Shown here piece by piece: positions 32,028-42,390 of a DNA stretch of 64,000 nucleotides. Position 1 is the first letter of the stretch. Every line of letters starts with the position of its first letter. The position numbers and the translations under genes were made by a program. Under the pieces are notes generated by a model. The model did not search any database and was not told where the DNA came from. It worked only from the letters and a program-made list of their open reading frames with translations. The DNA lies in assembly GCF_000003815.2 (NCBI RefSeq), contig NC_049983.1, positions 23,599,978 through 23,663,977 on the forward strand, written 5' to 3'. The stretch comes from Branchiostoma floridae. Taxonomy: Eukaryota > Chordata > Leptocardii > Amphioxiformes > Branchiostomatidae.

Positions 32028-33480
32028 CCATTGAATACAGCCAGCACATAAAGCACTCAGAGTCACGCTTTTTAAGTTGGATCCCATGATTCCCATCCAT
32101 CCATTCCAGAAGACACACTTGACTCCTGTCATTGTCAACTTGATTCCTGTCATTGTCCATCTTGATGACATTGCAGTCTTCCATGAAGATTTTGATGTTC
32201 CAGCGGAATGATTGGTGAGAGGTGACAGGTGATGCCACACTCCCCATGGAGCGGTACTGGGTAGGTGAGAGGAGAGGTGACAGGTGATGCCACACTCCCC
32301 ATGGAGCGGTACTGGGTAGGTGAGAGGAGAGGTGACAGGTGATGCCACACTCCCCGTGGAGCGGTACTGGGCAGGTGAGAGGAGAGGTGACAGGTGATGC
32401 CACACTCCCCGTGGAACGGTAGGTGAGAGGAGAGGTGACAGGTGATGCCACACTCCCCATGGAGCGGTACTGGGTAGGTGAGAGGAGAGGTGACAGGTGA
32501 TGCCACACTCCCCGTGGAACGGTAGGTGAGAGGAGAGGTGACAGGTGATGCCACACTCCCCATGGAGCGGTACTGGGTAGGTGAGAGGAGAGGTGACAGG
32601 TGATGCCACACTCCCCGTGGAACGGTAGGTGAGAGGAGAGGTGACAGGTGATGCCACACTCCCCGTGGAACGGTAGGTGAGAGGAGAGGTGACAGGTGAT
32701 GCCACACTCCCCATGGAGCGGTACTGGGTAGGTGAGAGGAGAGGTGACAGGTGATGCCACACTCCCCGTGGAACGGTAGGTGAGAGGAGAGGTGACAGGT
32801 GATGCCACACTCCCCATGGAGCGGTACTGGGTAGGTGAGAGGAGAGGTGACAGGTGATGCCACACTCCCCGTGGAACGGTAGGTGAGAGGAGAGGTGACA
32901 GGTGATGCCACACTCCCCATGGAGCGGTACTGGGTAGGTGAGAGGAGAGGTGACAGGTGATGCCACACTCCCCGTGGAACGGTAGGTGAGAGGAGAGGTG
33001 ACAGGTGATGCCACACTCCCCATGGAGCGGTACTGGGTAGGTGAGAGGAGAGGTGACAGGTGATGCCACACTCCCCGTGGAACAGTAGGTGAGAGGAGAG
33101 GTGACAGGTGATGCCACACTCCCCATGGAGCGGTACTGGGTAGGTGAGAGGAGAGGTGACAGGTGATGCCACACTCCCCATGGAGCGGTACTGGGTAGGT
33201 GAGAGGAGAGGTGACAGGTGATGCCACACTCCCCGTGGAGCGGTACTGGGTAGGTGAGAGGAGAGGTGACAGGTGATGCCACACTCCCCGTGGAGCGGTA
33301 CTGGGCAGGTGAGAGGAGAGGTGACAGGTGATGCCACACTCCCCGTGGAGCCTGTGTTCCTCTGCACTACTGAAGTCCTGGTCATTGAAGTCCTGGTCGT
33401 CTGTAGTGGGCTCTGTGTCCTCCATCTTGGGTCGTGTGAGCTTCACAAACACACACTGGAGGTAGACAGATCCAGTTGTG
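32028..33480 (-). CDS. Possible exon interrupted by minisatellite
   Basis: A good acceptor (TTCTGCAG) at 33481-33488 opens TTGSVYLQCVFVKLTRPKM and then EDTEPTTDDQDFND before the minisatellite. A donor (ATG/GTAAGT) at 32028 closes sequence after it. Flanking unique parts look coding-like, but all three minus frames are open through the repeat, and 55-bp units shift frame, so the true frame downstream cannot be fixed. No function is assigned. Confidence 0.3.
32218..33357. repeat. Minisatellite of 55-bp and 48-bp units, about 22 copies
   Basis: Unit GGTGAGAGGAGAGGTGACAG then GTGATGCCACACTCCCC(A/G)TGGAGCGGTACTGGGTA (55 bp), or ending GTGGAACGGTA (48 bp). The two lengths largely alternate. Units are almost identical, suggesting recent expansion and probable length polymorphism. 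Confidence 0.95.
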
Positions 33481-33790
33481 CTGCAGAAGAGTGAAGGACC
33501 ATCAAGGTAGATTTTGTACTGTCATCTATACTGGGATCAACTTAGGAAGGAATATCAAACCCTATAGGTTCAAGTCAAATTTTGTTTGGCCATCTATATT
33601 GGGCTCAGAGTGTGACACTTACTCACTCACTTACACATCAAAATAACACAGCATGGAAGACACTTTGCTCTGCGTCCTCCATGTTGGGTTGTGTTATGTC
33701 TAATAACTTCCCACACATTAACAGTGGTGCAAAACAGGGAAAGGAAAAAATGAATCTTAAGTAGAGAGATTTAGACACTCAGGTCACCAT
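33481..33790. other. No gene seen
   Basis: Unique sequence with a short ACTCACTCACTTACAC tract. Possible intron upstream of the tentative minisatellite exon. Confidence 0.4.
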
Positions 33791-33799
33791 GGCCAGAAG

Positions 33800-34160
33800 C
33801 TTGATAGGTGTAATATACATAATATATTGAACAAACTCCACGTGTGCCAAGTGCGCGGCACAGTCAAAAATTTGAAAACTGGATTCAGACGTTGGAATTG
33901 CTATTTTTGGTTTGAGGACACCAAATTTTGTCAACTTCTGGTGCAATCCACATTGAAATGTGTATTTTCTCCAGTAGGTATGACATACATTGCACAATGT
34001 AGATATTAAAATACAAAACGGTGTATTATAAAAATTTATATTCCGCATCGCCCTCAGTCCCAGCCCACCTGCAGGTCGGAGCGCCCTCCGGCCTCCTACC
34101 CGTGGTCAGGCTGGTAACTCGGAAGATACAGAATACACCGTGTTGTAATCTTACACAAAC
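33800..34160. repeat. Dispersed MITE-like family, copy 1
   Basis: Shares GTTGGAATTG, GACACCAAA and TTTTGTCAACTTCTGG-type blocks and a terminal ACACCGTGTTGTA with 47010-47230 and 48075-48335. Non-coding. Confidence 0.6.
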
Positions 34161-34895
34161 CGACTGACGGAGGCCACCTGTATCATCGAGACAACTGTTT
34201 ACAAGTCAGGACCTTCACCTTTGAGTTTGACCTGTGCATGAGCACTTGGACCCATGAATGAGCTTATAAAATAAAAGCCCTTTCACAGAGATCAGAATGC
34301 ACGTGCGGCAGGGCTCGAAACCCAAAATTGGAGCTGTGTACCCAGTTTTTTCTGCGGGTGCACATAATCTCTATCCCATCAAAATCTGCAAGCAAAAAAT
34401 TCCAAATCCGCATCTCTAAGAGATTTGACTGCAAACAAATTACATAAAAGTACAGCCACAATTTTGACTAATCTTGGTGACATTTATCAGTTAAGAACTG
34501 GTATTTTTGGGGTGAAAAAGTCAGAAGGAGAAAACTTTATCTTTGCCCCCCCACCCACGTATAAACAAACTGACATGCCTAAAAGTAAAAACTAATTATA
34601 AGATACATAAGTTCCATACACTGTCATGCCAGTTTCATAACTATGGGTAGCCTTAACATACGTTTCATTATCCCATCGGAAATTAACGACAACTTCAAAC
34701 AGAACGGAATAATAAACTTCTGAATCAACATACCTGAAGTTTGTAAACTTTCCGTCTGGAATAACCTCTGACCTTTCAGACTGTACCACTCAGGATGAGG
34801 GGGTAGATCAGACTACCAGTCACATGTTTTTGTAGAGAGCTCTGAGAAGCACTGCCGTCTAGCGATTAGTACAGGTATTGGCATTGAGCTATAGG
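34161..34895. other. No gene seen
   Basis: AT-rich unique sequence; no splice-consistent coding segment. Confidence 0.4.
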
Positions 34896-35600
34896 TCTTT
34901 TTCTTCCCATAGACTTCTACAGTCAAACCTGTATTAGGGGCCACCTCTACAGAGGGGCCACCTGTCCATAGTGGCCACTTTTTGTCGGTCCCTTGGGTAT
35001 TTTATCTACAAGTTACCACCTCTATACAGAGGCCACCTGTCTATACAGTCAAACCTGTATTAGGGGCCACCTCTACAGAGGGGCCACCTGTCCATAGTGG
35101 CCACTTTTTGTCGGTCCCTTGGGTATTTTATCTACAAGTTACCACCTCTATACAGAGGCCACCTGTCTATAGTGGCCAAATTTGTCCGGTCCCTTGAGTG
35201 GCCGCTATAGACAGGTTTGACTGTAGTGGCCAAATTTGTCCGGTCCCTTGAGTGGCCGCTATAGACAGGTTTGACTGTATATTATAATACGTGTTTTACA
35301 TGGTCGCTATATGAAATGTCAGCAGATTTTCCATTCTTTGTTGAGCATATCTAATCTAATCTAAATCTCAGTCAGGTTTTATCTTGATAAAACCCTTGGG
35401 AAATCCGACCTAGATCGCGGCTGCCAAATTTTGCCTACTACTTTCTATACAAACTTTCACCAATCTAACTCTTGAGATCAGTTTGGCTGGCTGAAAGGGA
35501 ATTTCTCACCGCTAAAATCACGCGTCCATATCATGCAGCCGTTTATTTATTTTTTGGCTCGGATCTATTTTTAAATAATAGGAGTAATACACGAATGAGA
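34896..35600. repeat. Dispersed repeat, copy 2, carrying a pogo-like MITE
   Basis: Same family as 7350-7800. It is interrupted at TA 34918-34919 by the MITE at 34920-35277 and resumes at 35280 with TATTATAATACG...ACATGGTCGC. Confidence 0.75.
34920..35277. mobile_element. Pogo/Tigger-type MITE with internal duplications
   Basis: Ends CAGTCAAACCTGT at both termini, inverted, with TA duplicated on both sides. The interior has a tandem duplication of about 125 bp (TGTATTAGGGGCCACCTCTA...) and a second one of about 55 bp (AGTGGCCAAATTTGTCC...). No transposase. Confidence 0.85.
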
Positions 35601-35673
35601 CCTTAACTTTAATGTATTGATAAAAAAATCTATCAAACGGAAAAACGATATCTTCTTCATATCCCTTAAAGTA

Positions 35674-35698
35674 ACTCACTCACTCACTCACTCACTCA
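35674..35698. repeat. (ACTC)n microsatellite
   Basis: About six copies of CACT. Confidence 0.9.
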
Positions 35699-35899
35699 GG
35701 TCCGCATGCTCCGGGATGGAGCGTAGCGCCTGCACACACGGATCTCCACATAGGTCTGTTGAGGGGCAGCACCCAGGCGGTGGTAAGGTCGAGGCCGGCA
35801 GCTCTCGGGTCGTCCCTTAAAGAAAGGACGCAAATAATGATTCAAGCCAATCCTCTATGAAGTAGACATATCTGGGTGTTTGGCGAAACACGATCACGC

Positions 35900-35957
35900 G
35901 TCGTCATGGAAACAACCTGTCACAGAACGGTAGGATGAGACGCGTCGCCATGGCAAC
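35900..35957. promoter_or_regulatory. Two RFX-type X-boxes
   Basis: GTCGCCATGGCAAC at 35944-35957 is a perfect X-box, and GTCGTCATGGAAAC at 35900-35913 is a near match. They lie 105-160 bp upstream of the TATA box of the small membrane-protein gene. RFX factors bind X-boxes, often at cilium genes; binding here is inferred. Confidence 0.65.
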
Positions 35958-36002
35958 CGCCCGTCAAAGTGCACGTTTAGACGAACAGGGGGCGTGGCTT
36001 GT

Positions 36003-36009
36003 TGACTCA
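36003..36009. promoter_or_regulatory. AP-1-like site TGACTCA
   Basis: A consensus AP-1 heptamer between two GGGCGTGG boxes (about 35991 and 36011), about 55 bp upstream of the TATA box. Confidence 0.45.
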
Positions 36010-36061
36010 TGGGCGTGGTGTTTTTTAGTGTAAACGTCCTACCGGTCGTATTTGCCGTGGG

Positions 36062-36068
36062 TATATAA
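36062..36068 (+). promoter_or_regulatory. TATA box of small membrane-protein gene
   Basis: TATATAAG sits 120 bp before the ATG at 36182, so transcription should start near 36092. Confidence 0.7.
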
Positions 36069-36181
36069 GAACCATGCAAACTCTTCCCGGATACTGCCAG
36101 GTGAATCCACGCACAGCTGAAGGAACTACCGACCGAGTTTGCTGACAAACAGGACTACTCACTCAGATAAGACGAGGAAAA

Positions 36182-38755
36182 ATGGCCTCTGCGTTGCGTT
36201 GTACCCACCCACTCCTTGTGATAGCAGCCCTGATGGTGCTGATCCAGCTGGCGTTCTCTATGACTATCGGTGAGTTACAGTCCTCCTACGATAATTTGCG
36301 ACATCACGTTAAAGGTACTCTCAGCATAGTCGTACAAAATTACATTTTCTTGTGACGGAGAGGGAAGCTTGCCATCCAGAACCTTGTCTACACTCGGTCC
36401 TGTAACATGTTTTGCCGTTTGTGACAATCGCAGGTGAGAATAGTCGCGGTCACGCGATCGACAAAGGAGGATGACGATCGCCTGCATGGTGGTGGTGGTG
36501 GTGGGGGGTTGTTGGGGGGTTGTTGGGGGTCCAGAAAACGATTAACGCTGAATTCAGAAGCTTCCCCTACGTATTACGCTAACTCAAGGAAAGCAATTAC
36601 GCCAAATTTGGACACCTTGCTACAAATTACGTAGATAGGTATTTGAAAGCCAACAGCTCTTTCTAGGTGTGGGAATTTGAATACCTTAGAAGGCAGAGAC
36701 TTGGAAGCCAGGTAGATAACTTAATCGTATTAAGTGTTTTTTTTTCTTATTTTATTGGGACTGCAAACAATGCATGTATATATAATTCAGTGTTTATAAT
36801 AGTATGCAACGTCTTTTACACCAGGAACAGGTGAGATTATAATGATGAAACTGTGTAAAAAAAACACAAGAAAGTCGAGACGGAAAGAATACTGGCAAAC
36901 GACCTCTAGGTCGTAATGGGACCGAGGCGATTCTCTCAGGGCATTGGGGCGTATCTTTTGTTCTGTATTACGCAAATTTTTTTGGCTCGGGACCAAGAGG
37001 TCTGAAATTCGAATCCTGCCGTGTCACCGACCTTCCGCCCTTGGGAAAGGCACTTAACACGGCTTTCCTTACTTTATCCTCGCAGAGGGTTTTGTTCAGT
37101 ATTTGATTGAGACTGAGATTACTCAGGTGAAAATGAGTACCTAGCTTCGTCTAGGCCTATAGGCTATAGGGCCGTCCCTCGGATAGGACGTAAATGTAGG
37201 TGCCGTGTTTGGGGAGAAGCCACACCCCATGCACGTTAAAGAACCCACCACACGTGCGATATGCGGTGGGCGATGGTGCAAATCATTCCTTCTAGAGTTG
37301 GTGATTCTCTACAAATCCCAATGACTCCAAGGAAGAATTGATAAGTGACATATCAGTCACTAATGGAGATCTGTATCAAACCAAATCAAACCAAGGTAAT
37401 AATTGATTTGTATGTTAGACGATGTTTTCAGTTATTGCATTGTTCCAGTATGAGAATCAATCTTACTTTTTTGATTGACGTTTTGTAAGCAATCATTATA
37501 ATCATAATAACGCTGTTGAACATATCTATTCCAGCTCCTAACGGTACAACAACACCAGTATGATAATCAATCTTACTCAGCGAAGGGCGAAGCTGATGTG
37601 TTACGCCGAAGGGCGGTTATATCGGCTATATAGATATAGATACAGATGCTTAATATCAAGCAATTAGTATAGTACGATAACGCTGTTAAACATATCTATT
37701 CCAGCTCCTAACGGTACAACAACGTCACCTCCTGTGTCGACTGCTCCTCCAAGTTCAGGTGGGTGTGTTGAACGTTTCTATCCTGACCCAGACACAAAAA
37801 ATTGGCTTTTATTTCATTATTTCATAACTATTGAAACTGTCTACACAAATTAGCCGATGTTGTTTCCTGATATGGTTATCAAATGTATGATGATTGAATA
37901 CTCTTATTAAGTAAACCTACAACCATAGTGTCATGTATCAGAGGTACATGTATATAGGGTCACCGGGTTAATTACTAACATGGGATCAACTTAACTTGAA
38001 AGTTCATCTGTGTTGGTAGAAATCATTCATGAAATAGTTGAACTGTAATTTCTGACACAAAAATTGGACTCGCCCAAATTTTCGACTGCACAGCATCAGT
38101 CTTTGTCAAGGAATGAACAATCCACTGCTGTCGTGACGTCACGTTATGCAGATAGAACACGTGACTTCCTGCAACCTATGATCTACTGCTCACTGAGTCA
38201 CGTGTTCTATGTTTTTGAAACTCTATTTTCCGTTCCTTTGTAGGACCTTCAGGCGCGCAAATCGGAGGGATTATAGGAGGTCTGAGTGGCGTCATTGTCG
38301 TTATTATTGTTGTTGTTGTAACTTCGTCAAATTGGCATCGCAAGAAAAAAGGTGAGATCTTCTAAATTGACATTTTTATTCGCAAGTGTGTAATAAGGCC
38401 ACAGTCATCACATATGCATGAGTCATTTATTGTATGTTAATTTTCTGTTTGTATGTCACAATATGTACATGTAGCATTTCAATTTATGTAGTGCAGGGCC
38501 CCACTGCAAAGTAGTGTAAATCGCCAAGTGGGCCAAAATGGGTAAAAATGACAGAAATAAATAAGTTTCAAATATATTGTTTAATTGCAGCCAGTAACAG
38601 TGAATATATGATGTTCGTAGATATTTACAGTGAATGTTTTTTGGCTGATTTTTGTCAAATAGAATCAATGCAAATAACCTCTACTATGCAAAATTGATTG
38701 ATAAGTTTACTCTTTGATTGCAGCCGAGCGTGAGCGTGCAGCAGGGAAGTGCTGA
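36182..38755 (+). CDS. Small single-pass membrane protein, four exons, 93 residues
   Basis: Exons 36182-36269, 37705-37758, 38244-38351 and 38724-38755 join with GT-AG ends in consistent phase 1 to give 93 residues and a TGA stop. Residues 1-26 are a signal peptide (LLVIAALMVLIQLAFSM). About 30-47 is a Thr/Ser/Pro stalk (APNGTTTSPPVSTAPPSS) with a possible N-glycosylation site NGT. About 52-75 is a Gly-rich then Val/Ile membrane helix, followed by basic WHRKKK and a short cytoplasmic tail ending ERERAAGKC. The layout is that of a mini type I membrane or mucin-like protein. I do not recognise the family. The TATA box and X-boxes upstream support a real gene. A decayed copy of exon 2 lies upstream. 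Confidence 0.75.
36486..36532 (+). other. G-rich tract with G-quadruplex potential
   Basis: GGTGGTGGTGGTGG is followed by GGGGGGTTGTTGGGGGGTTGTTGGGGG, in intron 1 of the small membrane-protein gene, on the coding strand. Confidence 0.6.
36985..37345 (+). mobile_element. tRNA-derived SINE, copy D
   Basis: B-box-like AATTCGAATCC, then CCCTTGGGAAAGGCACTTAA, GGTGAAAATGAGTACCTAGC, CGGATAGGACGTAAAT and CACCACACGTGCG. It carries an insertion of about 45 bp in the middle. It lies in intron 1. Confidence 0.85.
37533..37575 (+). pseudogene. Duplicated, broken copy of exon 2
   Basis: After ATTCCAG it reads CTCCTAACGGTACAACAAC like the real exon 2, but then CACCAGTATGA gives a stop and no donor. It belongs to a tandem duplication of about 170 bp that includes the preceding CATATCTATTCCAG. 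Confidence 0.7.
38000..38200 (-). mobile_element. Penelope 3'-end fragment
   Basis: On the minus strand: GACTGATGC..GCAGTC hairpin, GAAAATTTGGGCGAGTCC, then CTACCAACACAGATGAAC. Same signature as 9270-9380 and 48786-49113. It is in intron 2 of the small membrane-protein gene. Confidence 0.6.
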
Positions 38756-39592
38756 ACACCATTGTTCGCCAGTGTCTGCAAGAAGAAGGCAGAGAATACG
38801 CGAATCACTGTAAACTGTATATACTAAGTAAATCACCTTTTAGATTGGCGTAATGTATAGGTAAAATGCAGTGTCCCCTGGTATTATCGAAATTACTGTT
38901 TATAGATAGTGGTTGTGATTGTCATTCAAATACCCATGATGTGTTTTTTCCTGTGATAGAAGGTTCTAGATATGTCACCTCATGGAGCAGGTCAAAACTC
39001 TAAGACAATGTATGTAAGCTTAAGATACTTAAAGGGCTTGTGATATATGTTCTATGTCTACTGATGATTTGTACATACCTAATTCTCCTAGACCGTAGTC
39101 TATATGTTTGTAATTTGTTACACATGACAATGACAATGTGAGACATATGGCTATTCTTAGTGAAAACATGTTCGGGTTGACTTTTTTTGCCAGCAGTACT
39201 AGTGGACAAGGAAAGGTCCAACTTGTCATATAATCAGTAATTCTAGGTTCTTTGATATTGAGAGAGGTGATAAGTTTTTCCAACAGTGAACATGGCAGCA
39301 TTGTGATGCAATTTGGTGACAATATTTAGTTTGAAACGCTCAATTCTTACATGATGTTTTTGTCAAAAACACGAAATATTTTTCCGAAGAACTTAAAGGA
39401 AGAGAGATGAAATGTCTTTTGTCGCCCAAAGTTGTTGATATAATTTATTTACAAATCGTGTAGTAGAGCAAAGCAGATATAGTGAATGTAGTCTGTTTAC
39501 ATTACCAACATCTATTCACTAATCAATTGCTTCCATTTTCTTTTGTGTACAGTGCATTGTATTAAAGTTTGAAATATACTGCATATTGTATG
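38756..39592. other. 3' flank of small membrane-protein gene
   Basis: The 3' untranslated region presumably runs into this stretch. ATTAAAG-type signals occur near 39562, but no certain polyadenylation site is visible, and no further gene is seen. Confidence 0.4.
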
Positions 39593-39633
39593 ATATTGAA
39601 GTTTTTCCACTGTAGTACAACACAAATTATTCT

Positions 39634-39680
39634 CACCTCGAATTTTCAGTCGCTCTTCCGTCGACCTTCTTCAGGAGTGA
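39634..39680 (-). ncRNA. Hammerhead-like core, left arm
   Basis: On the minus strand: CTCCTGAAGAAGG, stem II TCG..CGACT with one bulge, GAAA, ATTC, GAGGTGA. CTGAAGA is at 39668-39674 and GAAA at 39644-39647. Stem I can pair CTC with GAG. Confidence 0.5.
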
Positions 39681-39684
39681 CGAT

Positions 39685-40413
39685 TCAGTTACTCTGATCA
39701 CGTGACTTAGAGACACGTGATTCGAGTAACGAATCATAAATGCCTGGCAGACGATATCGGCCCCCGTCTCTGTTGAGTGTCGGCTGATGTGCTCTTATGT
39801 AGATGGCCTCCTTTACCCCCCTCGCAAAGTAATCCGATTCGGTGTCCAATATTTGTACTTTGTCCAAGCTGATGAAATGTCCCGGTGACTCAATATGAAT
39901 GTGTTGTGATACCTCCGACGAGGCCGAACTCTTTCTCCTGTGCTCCAAGAACCTAGTCTTGAGCGAGCGCTCAGTTTCCCCAATGTATGATTCTTGGCAG
40001 GGACCACGGGTATTTCTTCCCTGACACGGGATGTGGTATATCACGCCACACTTGTCCTCCTTCTTTGTTTTGTCTTTTGGTGCCACCAGTGACTGTCGTA
40101 GGGTTCGCGTAGGTCTAAAACAGGTTTGTATGTTGTGGCTCGCGAAAATCCTACGGAGGTCTTCCGAGACGCCCTTCACATAGGGCAGGACGACAAACCC
40201 TCTGTTGTTCTGGCGCGTGGCAGGGTTCGGGTTGTGGTCACGGGGAACAGTGGACCTGGGTGTCGTGGCTTTGTTTATAGCCCAAGACGGGTATCCACAC
40301 TGCTTAAGTGCTTGTGTTATGTGTAATGTTTCTTTTTGTCTGTTGAGCGGGTCAGTGATGATAGTATTGGTACGGTGTAAAAGTGTTCTGACTATATATC
40401 GTCTGCCAGGCAT
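39685..40413 (-). pseudogene. Penelope-like GIY-YIG endonuclease ORF, N-terminally truncated
   Basis: 242 codons. The body reads GFVVLPYVKGVSEDLRRIF, then CGVIYHIPC, SYIGETERSLKTRFLEHRR and ESDYFARGVKEAIYIR, the GIY-YIG endonuclease with its preceding Cys motif, as at the C-terminus of Penelope-like polyproteins. The apparent first residues (MPGRRYI) come from the inverted arm, not the native protein. The reverse transcriptase domain is absent. The catalytic YIG, Arg and terminal region look intact. Confidence 0.9.
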
Positions 40414-40472
40414 TTATGATTCGTTACTCGAATCACGTGTCTCTAAGTCACGTGATCAGAGTAACTGAATCG

Positions 40473-40520
40473 TCACTCCTGAAGAAGGTCGACGGAAGAG
40501 CGACTGAAAATTCGAGGTGA
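40473..40520 (+). ncRNA. Hammerhead-like core, right arm
   Basis: Same sequence in inverted position: CTGAAGA at 40479-40485 and GAAA at 40506-40509, with a self-complementary AATT in place of a looped stem III, the layout of minimal (dimer-type) hammerheads. Confidence 0.5.
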
Positions 40521-41004
40521 GAATAATTTGTGTTGTACTACAGTGGAAAAACTTCAATATGTATTCTATCAACACAGATGAGCTTTCATGCTCATATTGT
40601 ATGATGTATGCATCTCATACAACCAATATGATTTGGTCCTGGTAAGTGAGAGGACGAAAATGGATTCGTAATGACCATGACCATGTACACTAGTAGACTG
40701 ACACACTAGTACTACTAGACTTAGATTAACTGGTGACGCAATTTAGACTTTGATTATAACTAATGGGAGTTTATCTATCTATTTGAATAGACATCTATTT
40801 CTGACGACTTTTTATATTAATACAAAAAATTGGAATATCTTAACAAAGAGCGCAGTATCACCAAAAAAGGTAACCGGTGATACCACCGTCATTTACAAAT
40901 ATTATGTCAATTTCACTACATACCATAACTACCTAAACCTACCCCATTTTTGCAATGATGCACTTTCCCTATGCGTGTTTTACAATGCACCTATAAAAAA
41001 ACAA

Positions 41005-42390
41005 AGCAATTCAGCACCAGGGACGGTACTGTGTGACTGCAATTCGGCACCAGGGACGGTATTGTTAGTGTGATTGTAATTCAGCACCAGTGATGGTACT
41101 GTTAGTGTGACTGCAATTCAGCACCAGGGACGGTACTGTTAGTGTAACTGCAATTCAGACCAGGGACGGTACTGTTAGTGTGGCCGCAATTCAGCACCAG
41201 GAACGGTACTGTTAGTGTGACTGCCATTCAGCACCAGGGAAGGTACTGTTAGTGTGATTGCAATTCAGCACCAGGGACGGTACTGTTAGTGTGACTGCAA
41301 TTCAGCACCAGTGATGGTACTGTTGGTGTGACTGCAATTCTGCATCAGGGACGGTACTGTTAGTGTGACTGCAATTCAGGACTAGGGACAGCACTGTTAG
41401 TGTGACTGCAATTCAGCACCAGGGGAGGTACTGTTATTGTGACTGCAATTCAGCACCAGAGACTGTACGGTTAGTGTGACTGCAAATTCAGCACCAGGGA
41501 CGGTAATTTGAGTGTAACTGCATTTCAGCAATAGGGACGGTACTGTTAGTATGACTGCAATTCAGCACGAGGGACGGCACTGTTAGTGTGACTGCAATTC
41601 AGCAAAAGGGATGGTAGTTAGTGTGGCTGCAATTCAGCATCAGGGACGGTACTGTTAGTGTGACTGCAATTCTGCACCAGGGACGGCACTGTTAGTGTGA
41701 CTGCAATTCAGCATCAGGGACGGTACTGTAAGTGTGACTGCAATTCAGCACCAGGGACGGTAGTTAGTGTGGCTGCAATTCAGCATCAGGGACGGCACTG
41801 TTAGTGTGACTGCAATTCAGCACCAGGGACGGCACTGTTAGTGTGACTGCAATTCTGCACCAGGGACGGCACTGTTATTGTGACTGCAATTCAGTACCAG
41901 GGACGGTACTGTAAGTGTGACTGCAATTCAGCACCAGGGACGGTAGTTAGTGTGGCTGCAATTCAGCATCAGGGACGGCACTGTTAGTGTGCCTGCAATT
42001 CTGCACCAGGGACGGCACTGTTAGTGTGACTGCAATTCAGCACCAGGGACGGCACTGTTATTGTGACTACAATTCAGCATCAGGGATAGTACTGGTAGTG
42101 TGTATGCAATTCAGTATCAGGGACGGTACTGTTAGTGTGACTGCAATTCTGCATCAAGGACGGTACTGTTAGTGTCACTGCAATTCTGCACCAATGACGG
42201 TACTCTTATTATGGCCGCAATTCAGCACCAGGGACGGTACTGTTGGTGTGACTGCAATTCAGCACCAGAAACAGTACTGTTAGTGTGACTGTAATTCAGC
42301 ACTAAGGGGAGTGCTGTTAGAGTGACTGCAATGTAGCACTAGCGACTGTACTGTTAGTGTAACTGCAATTCAGTACTAAGGACAACACTT
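41005..42390. repeat. 37-bp minisatellite, about 37 copies
   Basis: Unit GTGACTGCAATTCAGCACCA then GGGACGGTACTGTTAGT, with substitutions and some short units. No conserved spacers, so not a CRISPR array. Confidence 0.95.

Larger units (their letters stand above)
39593..40560 (-). mobile_element. Fold-back Penelope-like element with 165-bp inverted ends
   Basis: 39593-39757 and 40396-40560 are near-perfect inverted repeats around an ORF on the minus strand. Each arm contains the last 20 or so codons of the ORF, its stop and the 3' untranslated region with a hammerhead-like core. The 5' part of the element (reverse transcriptase) is missing and is replaced by the inverted 3' end. Confidence 0.9.

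Noticed and set aside
32028-32110. GPS-type motif (CVFWN) in one frame after the minisatellite
   Set aside because: The reading frame there is undetermined, and the expected second Cys/Trp pattern is not convincing.
32011-33452. Open frames of 411-475 codons on the minus strand as real proteins
   Set aside because: They are the minisatellite read in three frames; the unit simply lacks stop codons on that strand. Only the flanking unique parts could be coding.
38000-38200. Hammerhead core in the Penelope fragment
   Set aside because: Stem II and GAAA are present, but the CUGANGA box is not (CTTGACAAA), so only the element ending is claimed. The same applies to 9270-9380.
41005-42390. CRISPR-like array with 37-bp period
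   Set aside because: The whole unit is repeated with no unique spacers, and the setting is eukaryotic; it is a minisatellite.
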